Below, piece by piece: positions 37,373-47,038 of a stretch of 64,000 nucleotides of DNA (positions are counted from its first letter, which is position 1; every line of letters begins with the position of its first letter). Where the stretch lies: positions 42,148 through 106,147 of the forward strand of contig JAFLSV010000004.1 in the NCBI GenBank assembly GCA_022510785.1, in the 5' to 3' direction. A program made the position numbers and the translations under genes. A model generated the notes under the pieces. The model was given only the letters and a program-made list of their open reading frames with translations, did no database searches and was not told the origin of the DNA. The DNA comes from Desulfovibrionaceae bacterium. Lineage in GTDB: Bacteria; Desulfobacterota; Desulfovibrionia; Desulfovibrionales; Desulfovibrionaceae.

Positions 37373-38911
37373 TCAGTTTTGGCCCGCCGCCGTCCCGGCC
37401 TTTCGTGTCGGCACGGGAACGGGCATGGCCGTCGGCGTGCCCGGCGTGTCCACCCAGCCGCCGCCCAGGGCCATGCACACCTGCACGATGGACGAAAGGT
37501 GGCTGGTGCGCACGTTGGCCAGCTGCACTTCCGCGTCAAACAGCGAGCGCTCGGCATCCAGCACATCCAGATAGGACGCATAGCCGTTTTCGTAGCGCAG
37601 GCGAGCCAGATCGACAGCCTTGCGCAGGTTGTCCACGGCAATGGCCAGGGTATCGGTGATGGCCGTGGTGCGCTGCTGGATGACCAGGGCGTTCCTGATG
37701 TCGCGGAAGGCCTGCTGGACGGTCAGGGCGTAGTTGGCTGCGGCTTCGCGCATGGCGGCCTCGCTGATCCTCACATTGCTGGAAATGCGGCCGAAGGTCA
37801 GCAGCGGCACGGAAACGTTGCCTCCAAAGGCCCACATGTCGGATGCGCCGGTAAAGAGCGTATCCAGGCTGTTGCTCTGGGTGCCGAGCTGCCCGGTCAG
37901 GGAGATGGACGGAAACCATGCGGCCCTGGCCACGCCTATTTTATAGTTGGCGGCCCGCAGCTGGGCTTCGGCGGCCACAATGTCGGGGCGGCGTTCCAAA
38001 AGTTCCGACGGCAGGCCGGCGGGCAGCTGGGGCGCGGCGGGCAGCTCGTCAATGGACAGCCCGCGTTCCGGAACCTCTTCAAAAATGGCCCGCGGCGAGC
38101 GGCCTGTCAGCACCATGAGGGCGCTTTCCGCCGTGGCCACCTGATATTCGGCGGTGTACACCTTGGCCCGCATGGTGTCGGTTTCGGTTTTGGCCCGCAA
38201 AAAGTCCAGTTCGCTGATGAGGCCCTCGTCGTAGCGGGCCTGATAGATTTTCAGGGCTTCTTCACGGGTTTCCAGGGTGCGTTTGGCAATGCTCAGCTGG
38301 GCATCGTAGTTGCGCAGATCAAAATAGGCGATGCTGGTCTGCCCCGCCAGGCTGAGCAGCGCGCCCCGCAGGCCCGCTTCCGAGGCCAGCAGCTGTTCGC
38401 GGGCCGCGGCGGTGCCGTTGCGGTATTTGCCCCACAAATCCATTTCCCACACGGCCTGAAGCGAAGCGGACCAGGCTTCGCCTTCGCGTGGGGGCGGGGT
38501 GGAACCGGGCACCGCCGGATGTATGCGGTGGATGGCGTCCTGCAGCACGCCAAGGCCCTTGGCCAGACCATAGGTGCCCGATCCTTCGGTGCTGATGCGG
38601 CTTTTGCCGCCACTGCCCGCTCCCGCCAGGGTGGGGAACTGTTCTGCCCTGGCATAGCCCAGGTAGGCACGCGCCTGCTCCACGCGGGTCATGGCTATGA
38701 CCATGTTCTGGTTATAGGCCAGCGCCTCGTTGACCAGCCTGTTCAGAATGGGGTCTTCAAAACGTTTCCACCACTGGACTTCCAGTCCCTGTCCGGCCTC
38801 CGGCCCGTTCCAGGCGGCGGGCAGTTCCAGGGCCGGACGCGAATAGTCCGGCGCGAGGGAGCAGCCCGCCAGCGCCAGCGATGCCAGGGCGCCTATGATG
38901 AGTCGTTTCAT
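37373..38911 (-). CDS. RND outer-membrane efflux lipoprotein (OprM/NodT family)
   Basis: Outer-membrane factor of a tripartite pump. The lipobox LAGC places the lipidated Cys at residue 17, and CSLAPDYSRP is the typical NodT start. Two TolC-type repeats follow, with long helices and the paired landmarks LLASEAGLRGALLSLAGQTSIAYFD and RRPDIVAAEAQLRAANYKIG. 512 residues. AAGGA precedes the ATG. It begins nine bases after the pump gene ends, as third gene of the operon. The substrate range cannot be read. Confidence 0.93.
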   Translation of the reverse strand: MKRLIIGALASLALAGCSLAPDYSRPALELPAAWNGPEAGQGLEVQWWKRFEDPILNRLVNEALAYNQNMVIAMTRVEQARAYLGYARAEQFPTLAGAGSGGKSRISTEGSGTYGLAKGLGVLQDAIHRIHPAVPGSTPPPREGEAWSASLQAVWEMDLWGKYRNGTAAAREQLLASEAGLRGALLSLAGQTSIAYFDLRNYDAQLSIAKRTLETREEALKIYQARYDEGLISELDFLRAKTETDTMRAKVYTAEYQVATAESALMVLTGRSPRAIFEEVPERGLSIDELPAAPQLPAGLPSELLERRPDIVAAEAQLRAANYKIGVARAAWFPSISLTGQLGTQSNSLDTLFTGASDMWAFGGNVSVPLLTFGRISSNVRISEAAMREAAANYALTVQQAFRDIRNALVIQQRTTAITDTLAIAVDNLRKAVDLARLRYENGYASYLDVLDAERSLFDAEVQLANVRTSHLSSIVQVCMALGGGWVDTPGTPTAMPVPVPTRKAGTAAGQN

Positions 38912-38920
38912 ATGGTTTCC

Positions 38921-41900
38921 TTAGTCTTCTCTGTCTTTCTCGTCCGAGGACGAGGCGGCGCGTGCGCCGCGCACTTTTTGGGCCGCCTGCATGACGATGC
39001 GGTAGAAGTACGGCACCATGAGAGGGGCCAGAATGGTGGCCGCCAGCATCCCCGCGACCACGCTGACCCCAATGGCCCGGCGGCTGCCCGCGCCCGCGCC
39101 GGTGCTGACGGCCAGGGGCAGGGTGCCGAGAATGAAGGCGATGGAGGTCATGATAATGGGACGGAAGCGCAGGCGGGCCGCCTCAAGGGCCGAGGGCACG
39201 ATGTCCATGCCCTGCTTGTGCAGATCGGCGGCGAACTCCACGATTAAAATGGCGTTTTTGCACGCCAGGCCGAGCAGGGTAATCATGGCCACCTGGGTAT
39301 AGACATCGTTGCTGAGCCCCAGCAGCCAGTTGCCGAGTATGGCCCCGAATACGGCGAAGGGCACGGCTGACAGCACGGCGAGCGGCAGAGTCCAGCGCTC
39401 ATACTGGGCGGCCAGGATGAGGAAGACCATAAGCAGCGACAGGCCCAGAACGCCGAAGTCGGTACCGCCGGTCTGCACTTCCTGATAACTCGAACCTGAC
39501 CAGGCTATGGCGTAGCCTTGGGGCAGAACCTGCCGGGCCACATCCTGCAGGGCGGCTATGGCCTGGCCGGAACTGTGGCCCGCGGCCGGGCTGCCCGTCA
39601 CCTTGGCGGCCGTGAGGCCGTTGAAGTGGTTGACAATCTGCGGCCCGCTGTCGGTTCGCACGGAGACCAGCGAAACCATGGGAATCTGCTTGCCGTCCAT
39701 GCTGCGCACATAGATGTTCTTGATGTCGTCCGGCAGGCTGCGATAGGCGGCGTCGGCCTGCATGAACACGCGGAAGGTGCGGCCTTCCCTGTTGAAATCG
39801 TTGATGTAGGTGGCGCCCAGGGTGGCGCCCAGGGTATTGAACACATCGCTGACATTGACGTTGAGCAGGCGCGCCTTTTCGCGGTCAAGGTCGACGAACA
39901 GGCGCGGGGCGTTGACGCTGTATGAACTGCTGACGCCGCTCAGTTCCGGGCGCTGGGCGGCCGCGGCCAGGAAGGCGCGGGTGACGTCCGACAGCTCCTT
40001 GTCGTTGCCGCTGGAGCTTTCGATCATCATTTCAAAGCCGCCGGTATTGGACAGGCCCACGATGGGCGGCGGATTGAAGGGCAGAACCAGGCCCTTGGTT
40101 TCACTCAGGCCGATGACGTAGGCCTGCTTCAGGATATCATCCACGCCGATGCCCATGTCCGCCCGCTTGCCCCAGTCGTCAAGGGACAGGAAGATGGTTC
40201 CGCTGTTGGGGTTGAGCACACCGTTCATCATGTCGAAGCCGGTCAGGCTGATGGTGTATTTGACGCCGTTGATCCTGGCCAGCTGATCGGCAACGCGGTT
40301 CATCAGATCCTGCGTCTGGGGCAGGGCCGTGCCGTCGGGCAGGATGACCATGACCATCAGCGTCCCCTGGTCTTCCTCGGGAACCAGCGCCGTGGGCACC
40401 CGGGTGAACAGCCCCCAGGTGGCGAACAGCAGGACGCCCATGACGCTCAGCGTCAGCAGGCTGGAGCGCAGAAAGAGCTTGACGCCGGACGTGAAGCCGT
40501 CGGTGATTTTGGCGAAGAAGGCATTGAACCACTTGAAAAATCCCCGTGGCTCGCGGCTGGATTTGCGGATGAGCAGCACGCACAGGGCCGGGGTAAGGGT
40601 CAGGGCCACAATGCCCGAAATGATGACCGAAATGGCGATGGTGATGGCGAACTGCCGGTACATTACGCCCGCCAGGCCGCCCAGAAAGCCCACGGGTACG
40701 AACACGGCGCACAGCACCAGCACAATGGCGATGACCGGGGCCGTCACTTCGTTCATGGCCTTGGCTGTGGCCTGACGGGGGCTGAGGTCTTCCGTTTCCA
40801 GCACGCGGCTCATGTTTTCCATGACCACGATGGCGTCGTCCACCACAATGCCGATGGCCAGCACCAGGGCAAACAGCGTCAGGGTGTTGATGGTGAACCC
40901 CAAAGCGTAAATGCCCGCAAAGGTGCCGATGAGGGCGATGGGCACAGCCAGGCAGGGGATGAGCGTGGCCTGCCATTTTTGCAGGAAGAGGAAAACCACA
41001 AGGAAGACCAGCACGATGGCCTCGATGAGGGTCCGGACAACCTCTTTGATGGAGATGCGCACAAAGGTCGTGGTGTCGTAGGGCACTTCATATCTGAGCC
41101 CTATGGGGAAGTTCTGGGATATGGCGCGCATGTATTCATTCACGCGGTCGGCGGTGTCCAGGGCGTTGGCCCCCGGCGCCAGATAGATGGCCAGGGGCAC
41201 GGCGTTGACGCCGTTGACCCTGGCGTCCAGATCGTAGCTGGCCGCGCCCAGTTCCACCCTGGCCACGTCTTTTAAGCGCAGAACGCCTCCGCCGCCGGGC
41301 TGGGTGCGGATGATGATATTGCCGAATTCCTCGGCTGTGAGCAGCCGTCCCACGCCGCTGACCTGCCAGGTCATCATGATGTCGGAACCGCCGGGCTGAG
41401 CGCCGATGGTGCCGGCGGAATACTGGTTGTTCTGGTCGCGGACGGCCTGGGCTATGTCGGCGGTGGACAGGTTCAGCTCGGCCAGGCGCAGGGGATTGAG
41501 CCAGATTCGCATGGCCCAGTCCTTGGAGCCCAGCACTTCGGCGTTGCCCACGCCGGGCAGGCGCTTGAGGCCGTCCAGGATGTTGAGCGTGGCGTAGTTG
41601 TTGAGGTAGATGGTGTCGTACATGTCGTCGTCGGCGGTCAGGGTGACGAATTGCAGAATGGCCGACGAACGCTTCGAGACCGTCACGCCGTACTGGCGGA
41701 CAATTTCGGGCAGGCCCGCCAGGGCCGCCTGAACCCGGTTGCTGACGTTGACCGTGGCCATGTCCGGGTCGGTGCCCACCTGAAAAGAGACGGTGAGCAT
41801 CAGTACGCCGCTGACGGAACTCACCGAATTCATGTAAATCATATCGTCCACGCCGTTGATTTGCTGTTCCAGCGGCGTGGCCACGGTTTCGGCTATGGTC

Positions 41901-42100
41901 TCGGGGCTGGCCCCGGGGTACTGCGCCCTGACCATGATCGTGGGCGGGACAAGATCGGGATACTGCGATATGGGCAGAACCCGCAGGGCCATGAGCCCCA
42001 TGAGAACCATAAAGATGGACAGCACGGTGGAGAAGACCGGCCGGCGCAGAAAAAAGCCTTCCCGGACGGGCGATGGAGTCGGGGTGGAGGGTGTGGGCAT
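38921..42100 (-). CDS. RND multidrug efflux pump, HAE-1 (AcrB-like) family
   Basis: Inner-membrane proton/drug antiporter of 1059 residues. It shows the duplicated layout of AcrB: N-terminal helix (RRPVFSTVLSIFMVLMG), large periplasmic loops, and two six-helix halves. The proton-relay DD pair lies in AIGIVVDDAIVVMENM, and GLACKNAILIVEFA marks the second half. The periplasmic start IPTYPDLVPPTI-like is present as ISQYPDLVPPTI. GGAGG precedes the ATG. It sits between adaptor (14 bp upstream) and outer-membrane factor (9 bp downstream). Confidence 0.95.
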   Translation of the reverse strand: MPTPSTPTPSPVREGFFLRRPVFSTVLSIFMVLMGLMALRVLPISQYPDLVPPTIMVRAQYPGASPETIAETVATPLEQQINGVDDMIYMNSVSSVSGVLMLTVSFQVGTDPDMATVNVSNRVQAALAGLPEIVRQYGVTVSKRSSAILQFVTLTADDDMYDTIYLNNYATLNILDGLKRLPGVGNAEVLGSKDWAMRIWLNPLRLAELNLSTADIAQAVRDQNNQYSAGTIGAQPGGSDIMMTWQVSGVGRLLTAEEFGNIIIRTQPGGGGVLRLKDVARVELGAASYDLDARVNGVNAVPLAIYLAPGANALDTADRVNEYMRAISQNFPIGLRYEVPYDTTTFVRISIKEVVRTLIEAIVLVFLVVFLFLQKWQATLIPCLAVPIALIGTFAGIYALGFTINTLTLFALVLAIGIVVDDAIVVMENMSRVLETEDLSPRQATAKAMNEVTAPVIAIVLVLCAVFVPVGFLGGLAGVMYRQFAITIAISVIISGIVALTLTPALCVLLIRKSSREPRGFFKWFNAFFAKITDGFTSGVKLFLRSSLLTLSVMGVLLFATWGLFTRVPTALVPEEDQGTLMVMVILPDGTALPQTQDLMNRVADQLARINGVKYTISLTGFDMMNGVLNPNSGTIFLSLDDWGKRADMGIGVDDILKQAYVIGLSETKGLVLPFNPPPIVGLSNTGGFEMMIESSSGNDKELSDVTRAFLAAAAQRPELSGVSSSYSVNAPRLFVDLDREKARLLNVNVSDVFNTLGATLGATYINDFNREGRTFRVFMQADAAYRSLPDDIKNIYVRSMDGKQIPMVSLVSVRTDSGPQIVNHFNGLTAAKVTGSPAAGHSSGQAIAALQDVARQVLPQGYAIAWSGSSYQEVQTGGTDFGVLGLSLLMVFLILAAQYERWTLPLAVLSAVPFAVFGAILGNWLLGLSNDVYTQVAMITLLGLACKNAILIVEFAADLHKQGMDIVPSALEAARLRFRPIIMTSIAFILGTLPLAVSTGAGAGSRRAIGVSVVAGMLAATILAPLMVPYFYRIVMQAAQKVRGARAASSSDEKDRED

Positions 42101-42114
42101 GGGAATCCTCCACC

Positions 42115-43416
42115 TTACCGGGCCGCGCCGGAAGTGGCCGGAGCGGCCGGAGCGGACTGGCCGGCCGCCGCGGCAGCGGCTTTTTCATCAGCCGGCAGCG
42201 CCGGCGAGGGAGCGTCCGGCTGGCCTGCCTCAGGCTTGCTGATGGAAGCAGGCGCGGACAGCGGCGTTTCCCTGGAGGGGTGGGGCAAGGGCCTGGGCGT
42301 GATCGGACTGCCGGGCCGCACCTTGTTGATGCCTTCCACCACAATGGTGGCGCCCGGCTCCAGGCCGCCGTTCAGCATAAATTCGTTGCCGAAGATTTGT
42401 CCCAACCGGATGGGGGTGAGCTGTGCCTTGTTTTCCTTGTCCACCACATACACCATGGTGCCCTGGGCGGTTTGCAGCACGGCGTTCTGCGGCACCATCA
42501 TGGCATCGGTCAGGGTAAGGCCGCTGATGGTGACCGCGGCGTACTGGCCGGGCATCAGGCCGCCCTCCGGGTTGGGGAACCAGGCGCGGGCGTGGACGGC
42601 GCTGGTGCCGGGATCCACCTTGGTATCCACAAAGGAGACCTTGCCGATAAACAGCTGTTCGCCTTCCAGCAGCTGCATGATGGCATACGCTTCATCCATG
42701 GTCGCCGTGGCCCGCCTTTCGGCCACCAGGCGTTTTGTCATGCGCATTTCCGAGCTGGGGATGGAAAAGTTGACGTACATGGGATCCGTCTGATTGATGG
42801 TGGTCAGCGGAGTGCCGGGGGCGATCAGATTGCCCTCGGTCACGGATTCGCTGGACGTGTACCCGGAAATGGGGGCCGCCACCTTGGTGTAGCCCAGCTG
42901 AATCCGGGCCTGATCCACCGCGGCCCTGGCCGTTTCCACCTGGGCCCGGGCGCTGTCATAAGCGGCCTGGGCGTTGTCGCGGTCGCGCTGGCTGACGGCG
43001 TTGCGGGAATACAGGGGCAGGATGCGGTCATATTCGCGCTTGGCGTTGTTGTACTGGGTCTGGGCCATGGTCAGTTGCCCCTGAGCCTGATCCAGGGCCG
43101 CCTGATAGGAGGCCGGGTCGATTTCAAACAGAACCTGACCCTTGGTGACGTAGTCGCCTTCCCTGTAGGTGCGCTGCTTGAGAATGCCGCCCACCTGGGC
43201 GCTGACCGTGGCGGACAGGTAACCCGCGGTCTGCCCCATATAGGTGGCTTGCACGGGCACGTTTTCCGGCGCTATTTCCATGGTGGCGACCAGTGGCGGC
43301 GGCATCTGCGCGGAGGAGTCCGCCGCTTTCCTGTCGTCCGAACACGCGCTCGCGGCGATGGCGAGGGCAAGGCAAAGCGGGAGCTGGAAAATGCCGCGAG
43401 CAGACTGTGTGGTCAT
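42115..43416 (-). CDS. RND periplasmic adaptor lipoprotein (AcrA-like)
   Basis: Membrane-fusion protein linking pump and outer-membrane factor. The lipobox ASAC puts Cys25 at the mature end. Landmarks: VSAQVGGILKQRTYREGDYVTKGQVLFEIDP (half a lipoyl domain, residues given in parts here), a coiled-coil hairpin around QAQGQLTMAQTQYNNAKREY, and VAAPISGYTS for the second half. A Pro/Ala/Ser-rich tail of about 70 residues at the C-terminus is longer than in AcrA. The ATG at 43416 has AAGGAG eight bases upstream, giving 433 residues; the open frame runs further upstream but without support. First gene of the efflux operon. Confidence 0.92.
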   Translation of the reverse strand: MTTQSARGIFQLPLCLALAIAASACSDDRKAADSSAQMPPPLVATMEIAPENVPVQATYMGQTAGYLSATVSAQVGGILKQRTYREGDYVTKGQVLFEIDPASYQAALDQAQGQLTMAQTQYNNAKREYDRILPLYSRNAVSQRDRDNAQAAYDSARAQVETARAAVDQARIQLGYTKVAAPISGYTSSESVTEGNLIAPGTPLTTINQTDPMYVNFSIPSSEMRMTKRLVAERRATATMDEAYAIMQLLEGEQLFIGKVSFVDTKVDPGTSAVHARAWFPNPEGGLMPGQYAAVTISGLTLTDAMMVPQNAVLQTAQGTMVYVVDKENKAQLTPIRLGQIFGNEFMLNGGLEPGATIVVEGINKVRPGSPITPRPLPHPSRETPLSAPASISKPEAGQPDAPSPALPADEKAAAAAAGQSAPAAPATSGAAR

Positions 43417-43579
43417 AATACACTCCTTCTTCAGGCGGAAGATAGCTCGTGCCACCGCCCGGACTGTGCGGTGTCCGGCCAAGCGTACATTGACAAAAAA
43501 ATGACAACCCGTCAAACTTGTCCAGGAATATAGTGTGCTTTTTAACATACGCTCCGGTGAGCGTCCATTAGGGATGACT
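43417..43579. promoter_or_regulatory. Divergent promoter region of the RND operon
   Basis: About 160 bp between the efflux operon and a small plus-strand gene. A TTGACA at 43490-43495 and a short dyad, TGAC at 43502-43505 with GTCA at 43511-43514, lie in the AT-rich middle. They could be the promoter and operator of a repressor-controlled pump. No TetR- or MarR-type regulator gene is adjacent. Confidence 0.35.
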
Positions 43580-43753
43580 ATGAGTCCTTTTATAACGCGG
43601 GGGCTTTTAATGGGAAGTTCCCTGGGGGTCTTCGCGGCGTTATCGGGCCTTGTGGACAACATGGCGCGGGCGTTTATCCTGGGCATGATCGCGGGCGGCC
43701 TTGCCGGGTTTACCCTGGCCCGTCTGCGCCGCGGCAGGCCGCCGCTGGATTGA
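43580..43753 (+). CDS. Small hydrophobic membrane protein
   Basis: 57 residues with two hydrophobic helices (about 5-22 and 30-48) and a basic Arg-rich end. AGGGA lies upstream of the ATG at 43580; ATG 43574 is an alternative. Third codon positions are biased to G/C like real genes here. It is not recognised as a named family. It precedes waaA by 97 bp on the same strand, so an envelope role is conceivable. Confidence 0.55.
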   Translation: MSPFITRGLLMGSSLGVFAALSGLVDNMARAFILGMIAGGLAGFTLARLRRGRPPLD

Positions 43754-43850
43754 GTCCCCCTGTCCCGGCGCATGGGGCGGGATGCCTCTGCGCGCGCTCC
43801 TGTCGGCGCTGTTTCCGGCGCCCTTTTTTTTTGTGTGTGGTGAAGGAACC

Positions 43851-45248
43851 ATGGTTCGCAACGCTGTTTTTTCCTCCGTGTTTTTTCGTCTCTACGCGGG
43901 GCTGTGGCGTATGGCGCGTCCCTTGCTGAAGCGCCGCGCGCGGCTGGCCGACGGCTGGGCCGAGCGCTGCGTGCCCGCTGACTGGATGGCCGGCGAGGCT
44001 CCGGTGGATCTGTGGGTGCAGGCGGCCTCGGGCGGCGAGGCCCACCTGGCCGTGGCCCTGCTGAAAGCCATGCCGGAACGGCCCGGCCTGCGCGTCCTGG
44101 TGAGCACCTGGACCCGTCAGGGGCGGCAGGTGATCGAAGGGGCCATGCCCGGCCTGCGGGCGGATAAGCCCTGGCTGTCGGTGCTGGTGCGCTATGCGCC
44201 TCTGGATGAGCCCGCTGTGGCGCGGCGGGCTGTGAAACTGGCCGCGCCCCGGGCTCTGGTTCTTCTGGAAACGGAGTTGTGGCCGGGCCTTATGGGCGCC
44301 TGTGCCGAGGCGGGTGTGCCGCTGTATGTGGTGAACGGCCGCATGACCAAAACCAGTTATGAGTGTTACCGGGTTATAGCGTCCGTCCTGCGCCGGCTGC
44401 CCGTGCGGGCTGTGTACGCCGTGTCCCCGGGGGATGCGGATCGCTTCGCCCGGGTGTTTGATGCGGGCTTCCGGCATGGAGAAGCCTCAGCAGGTCACCC
44501 GGTCACCGTGGAGCTTATGCCCAATATCAAGCTTGACAGGGCTGTGGAGACTCTGGGCGCGCCGCCCTGCCTGAACCTGGCCCCGCTGTTTCGCAAGGTG
44601 TCTCATCTGGTTTTGCTGGCATCGGTGCGCAAGGAGGAAGAAAGGCTCCTGGGCCCCTGGGCGGGACGTTTGCTGCGCGCCTGGCCTGATGGCGCGGTGG
44701 TGGTGGCGCCGCGGCATATGCACCGCGTGAAGGCCTGGATGAGCCGGCTCTATGATTTGGGCCTGCGGCCCATGGCCGCCACAGAGCTTGGCGGGGGCGC
44801 GGTTCTCCCCGGGTCAGTGCTGGTGTGGGATCGCTTTGGCGAATTGCCCGGCCTGTATGCCGTGGCAAATTCAGCCTTTGTGGGTGGCAGCTTTGGGCTG
44901 GGCGGCCAGAATTTTCTGGAGGCTCTGGCCGCCGGGCTTGTGCCCTGCGTGGGGCCGTCTCTGGACAATTTTCGCTGGGCTCTGGGCCTGGAGCCCCTGC
45001 CGGACGGGCCTGCCCTGCCGTCACTGGAGGAGGCCGGCCTGCTGCGGATTTGTTCCTCGCCGCGCGCGGCGTGCGAATGGCTGCTCAAGACCGATTCCGC
45101 TCCGGCAAGGGAGGATGTGCGCGCGCGCTTTCTGGCCTGGCTGAGGCCCCGCTCCGGCGGGGCGGCTTACGCCGCCCGGCTTCTTGACGCCGCGCTGACC
45201 GGCGCGGAAGGAATGCCCGGAGGCGCGGGCTCTCAGCTTTCCAGATAG
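43851..45248 (+). CDS. waaA: 3-deoxy-D-manno-octulosonic acid (Kdo) transferase
   Basis: Adds Kdo to lipid A precursor at the inner membrane. GT30 features: a membrane-associated start (FFRLYAGLWRMARPLL), the catalytic-Glu block WVQAASGGEAHLA, LLETELWPGLM, VVNGRMT, and the C-terminal FVGGSFGLGGQNFLEALA sugar-nucleotide site. 465 residues, somewhat longer than E. coli WaaA (425). AAGGAACC lies just before the ATG at 43851; a longer in-frame start at 43701 overlaps the preceding small gene. Its 3' end overlaps the convergent hldD by 16 bp. Confidence 0.94.
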   Translation: MVRNAVFSSVFFRLYAGLWRMARPLLKRRARLADGWAERCVPADWMAGEAPVDLWVQAASGGEAHLAVALLKAMPERPGLRVLVSTWTRQGRQVIEGAMPGLRADKPWLSVLVRYAPLDEPAVARRAVKLAAPRALVLLETELWPGLMGACAEAGVPLYVVNGRMTKTSYECYRVIASVLRRLPVRAVYAVSPGDADRFARVFDAGFRHGEASAGHPVTVELMPNIKLDRAVETLGAPPCLNLAPLFRKVSHLVLLASVRKEEERLLGPWAGRLLRAWPDGAVVVAPRHMHRVKAWMSRLYDLGLRPMAATELGGGAVLPGSVLVWDRFGELPGLYAVANSAFVGGSFGLGGQNFLEALAAGLVPCVGPSLDNFRWALGLEPLPDGPALPSLEEAGLLRICSSPRAACEWLLKTDSAPAREDVRARFLAWLRPRSGGAAYAARLLDAALTGAEGMPGGAGSQLSR

Positions 45249-46210
45249 GGATTGGGGGCGCAGAGGTACTGGCGCACATAGTCGTTCACGCCTTCTTCCA
45301 GGCTGTGGAACCGGAAGTCGCAGCCCACGCGCTTCATCCAGCCCATGTCGGCCTGGGTGAAATACTGGTATTTGCCCCTGAGGGTGTCGGGCATGTCCGT
45401 GTATTCGATGCGCGTTTCCCGATCCATGGCCGAGAAGACGGCGCGGGCCAGGTCATTCCAGGTGCGGGCCTGGCCTGTGCCCACGTTGAATATGCCGTTG
45501 ACGCGCGGGTTCGTTGCAAACCACAGGATGAGCCGGGCGCAGTCCTTGACGTACACGAAGTCGCGCTTCTGGCCGCCGTCTTCATAGTCCGGGCGTTCGG
45601 ATCGGAACAATGTGAGCGTGCCGCTTTCCTCAATCTGGGGAACGGCCTTGCACACGACGCTGCGCATGGTTCCCTTGTGATATTCGTTGGGGCCGTAAAC
45701 ATTAAAGAATTTCAGGCTGGCCAGGTTCCGGATGGCGCCTTCGCGCACGGCCCACAGGTCAAAGAGCTTTTTGGAGTAGCCGTACATATTGAGGGGGCGC
45801 AGCCGGGGCATGAGATCCAGCGAGTCGGAAAACCCCAGCGCTCCGTCGCCATAAGTGGCCGCGCTGCTGGCGTTGATGAAGCGCGCCCCCGCGCGCAGGG
45901 CCTGCCGGCACAGGTCGCGTGAATAGTGAAAATTGTTGGCCATGAGGAAATCGGCGTCCCGCTCCGTGGTGGATGAGCAGGCCCCCATGTGGATAACGGC
46001 CTCCACATCGTCCGGCCATTCTCCCCGGCGCGTGGCCGCAAGGAAGGCGTCGCGGTGGATATAGTCCGCATAGCGCAGGTGGACGAGGTTTTTCCACTTT
46101 TCCGTGCAGGCCAGATTGTCCACGATAAGGATGTCGTCCACGCCTCGGCGGTTCAGTTCCCAGACCACGGCGCTGCCGATCATGCCCGCGCCTCCGGTGA
46201 CGATATACAT
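45233..46210 (-). CDS. hldD: ADP-L-glycero-D-manno-heptose 6-epimerase
   Basis: Makes the heptose donor for LPS inner core. It is an extended SDR enzyme of 325 residues: NAD loop GGAGMIGS (residues 6-13), SSAATYGDGALGF, the YxxxK pair in YGYSKKLFD, and RGKYQYFTQADM near the end. AAGGA precedes the ATG. It supports an LPS with heptose core, together with waaA next to it. The two genes are convergent and share 16 bases. Confidence 0.96.
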   Translation of the reverse strand: MYIVTGGAGMIGSAVVWELNRRGVDDILIVDNLACTEKWKNLVHLRYADYIHRDAFLAATRRGEWPDDVEAVIHMGACSSTTERDADFLMANNFHYSRDLCRQALRAGARFINASSAATYGDGALGFSDSLDLMPRLRPLNMYGYSKKLFDLWAVREGAIRNLASLKFFNVYGPNEYHKGTMRSVVCKAVPQIEESGTLTLFRSERPDYEDGGQKRDFVYVKDCARLILWFATNPRVNGIFNVGTGQARTWNDLARAVFSAMDRETRIEYTDMPDTLRGKYQYFTQADMGWMKRVGCDFRFHSLEEGVNDYVRQYLCAPNPYLES

Positions 46211-46281
46211 ACGGTGTTCCTTTGTGCGCCGGAAGAAGGGCGCGGTTGGGGTCTCGGGAGGGGGCTGACGCCTGGCCGGAT

Positions 46282-46971
46282 TTACAGGGCCGCCCCGGTG
46301 GTTTGCACCAGGGTGATGCCGCCGTCCGGGGAGGGACGGGCGTCCAGGCCGTACATGAGCACCGTGCGCACAAGCGGACGCCCGAACAGAAAATCCAGTT
46401 CCAGGGGCAGGGCGGCCTTTTTGTCCACGACCAGGTCGCGGAAGGCCCGGTCGTATTCCACAATTTCCAGAAATTCGCGGCGGGCGTCCTCGTCCGTGTT
46501 CAGGGCCGGGGCCAGCCCGGTCAGGCGCGCGTAGTCGCAGCGTTCGTCATGGGCGTCCATGAGTTCGCGCCACCAGGCCGGAGCCTTGAGAAGCTCGCAC
46601 AGGGCACGGCGATCCAGGCGATCCTGCCCGTTCATGGACAACAGGGCCTCCGGCGCCTGGCAGAACAGCGCCCGGCATTCGGCCGGGTGCGCGCCGTACA
46701 GAAAGCATGCGTTGCTTCCCGTGAGAAAGCGGCAGGTCCAGTCGTCCGGGCGGGAACCGGCCGGGGGCGCGATTTTGACAATTTCCTGGGGCAGGGGAAC
46801 AATACGGCCTTCGCTTTCGTCGCGCACCAGTTCCCCGGCGCGGAACGCGCACAGATCCTGGGCCCGCAGCCGCCCTTCGCGGAAAAGGGCTTCGTCCTGG
46901 CGGTGCAGGGCGGGGCCGCCTTTGCGGCAGCAGGTGCCGCACTGTTTGCATACGGGTTTTTCAGACAGCAT
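46282..46971 (-). CDS. YkgJ-family cysteine-cluster protein
   Basis: 229 residues beginning with CKQCGTCC (Cys 8, 11, 14 and 15), typical of the putative zinc or iron-sulfur-binding YkgJ family; further Cys sit at CRFL, ACFLYGAHPAECRALFC. The function of this family is not established. The later part is helical and acidic. No ribosome site is visible before the ATG. hldD follows after 71 bp on the same strand, so cotranscription is possible. Confidence 0.85.
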   Translation of the reverse strand: MLSEKPVCKQCGTCCRKGGPALHRQDEALFREGRLRAQDLCAFRAGELVRDESEGRIVPLPQEIVKIAPPAGSRPDDWTCRFLTGSNACFLYGAHPAECRALFCQAPEALLSMNGQDRLDRRALCELLKAPAWWRELMDAHDERCDYARLTGLAPALNTDEDARREFLEIVEYDRAFRDLVVDKKAALPLELDFLFGRPLVRTVLMYGLDARPSPDGGITLVQTTGAAL

Positions 46972-47038
46972 GACAGGGGAGGTGGTTGAGGGTGGGCGCG
47001 TCCGGCGCTGACAGCGCGCGGGCCGCCGGCTGATGGGG

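Noticed and set aside
37211..39247. A 678-codon plus-strand frame opposite the efflux genes
   Set aside because: It is antisense to the RND outer-membrane factor gene, with no ribosome site and shadow-type composition.
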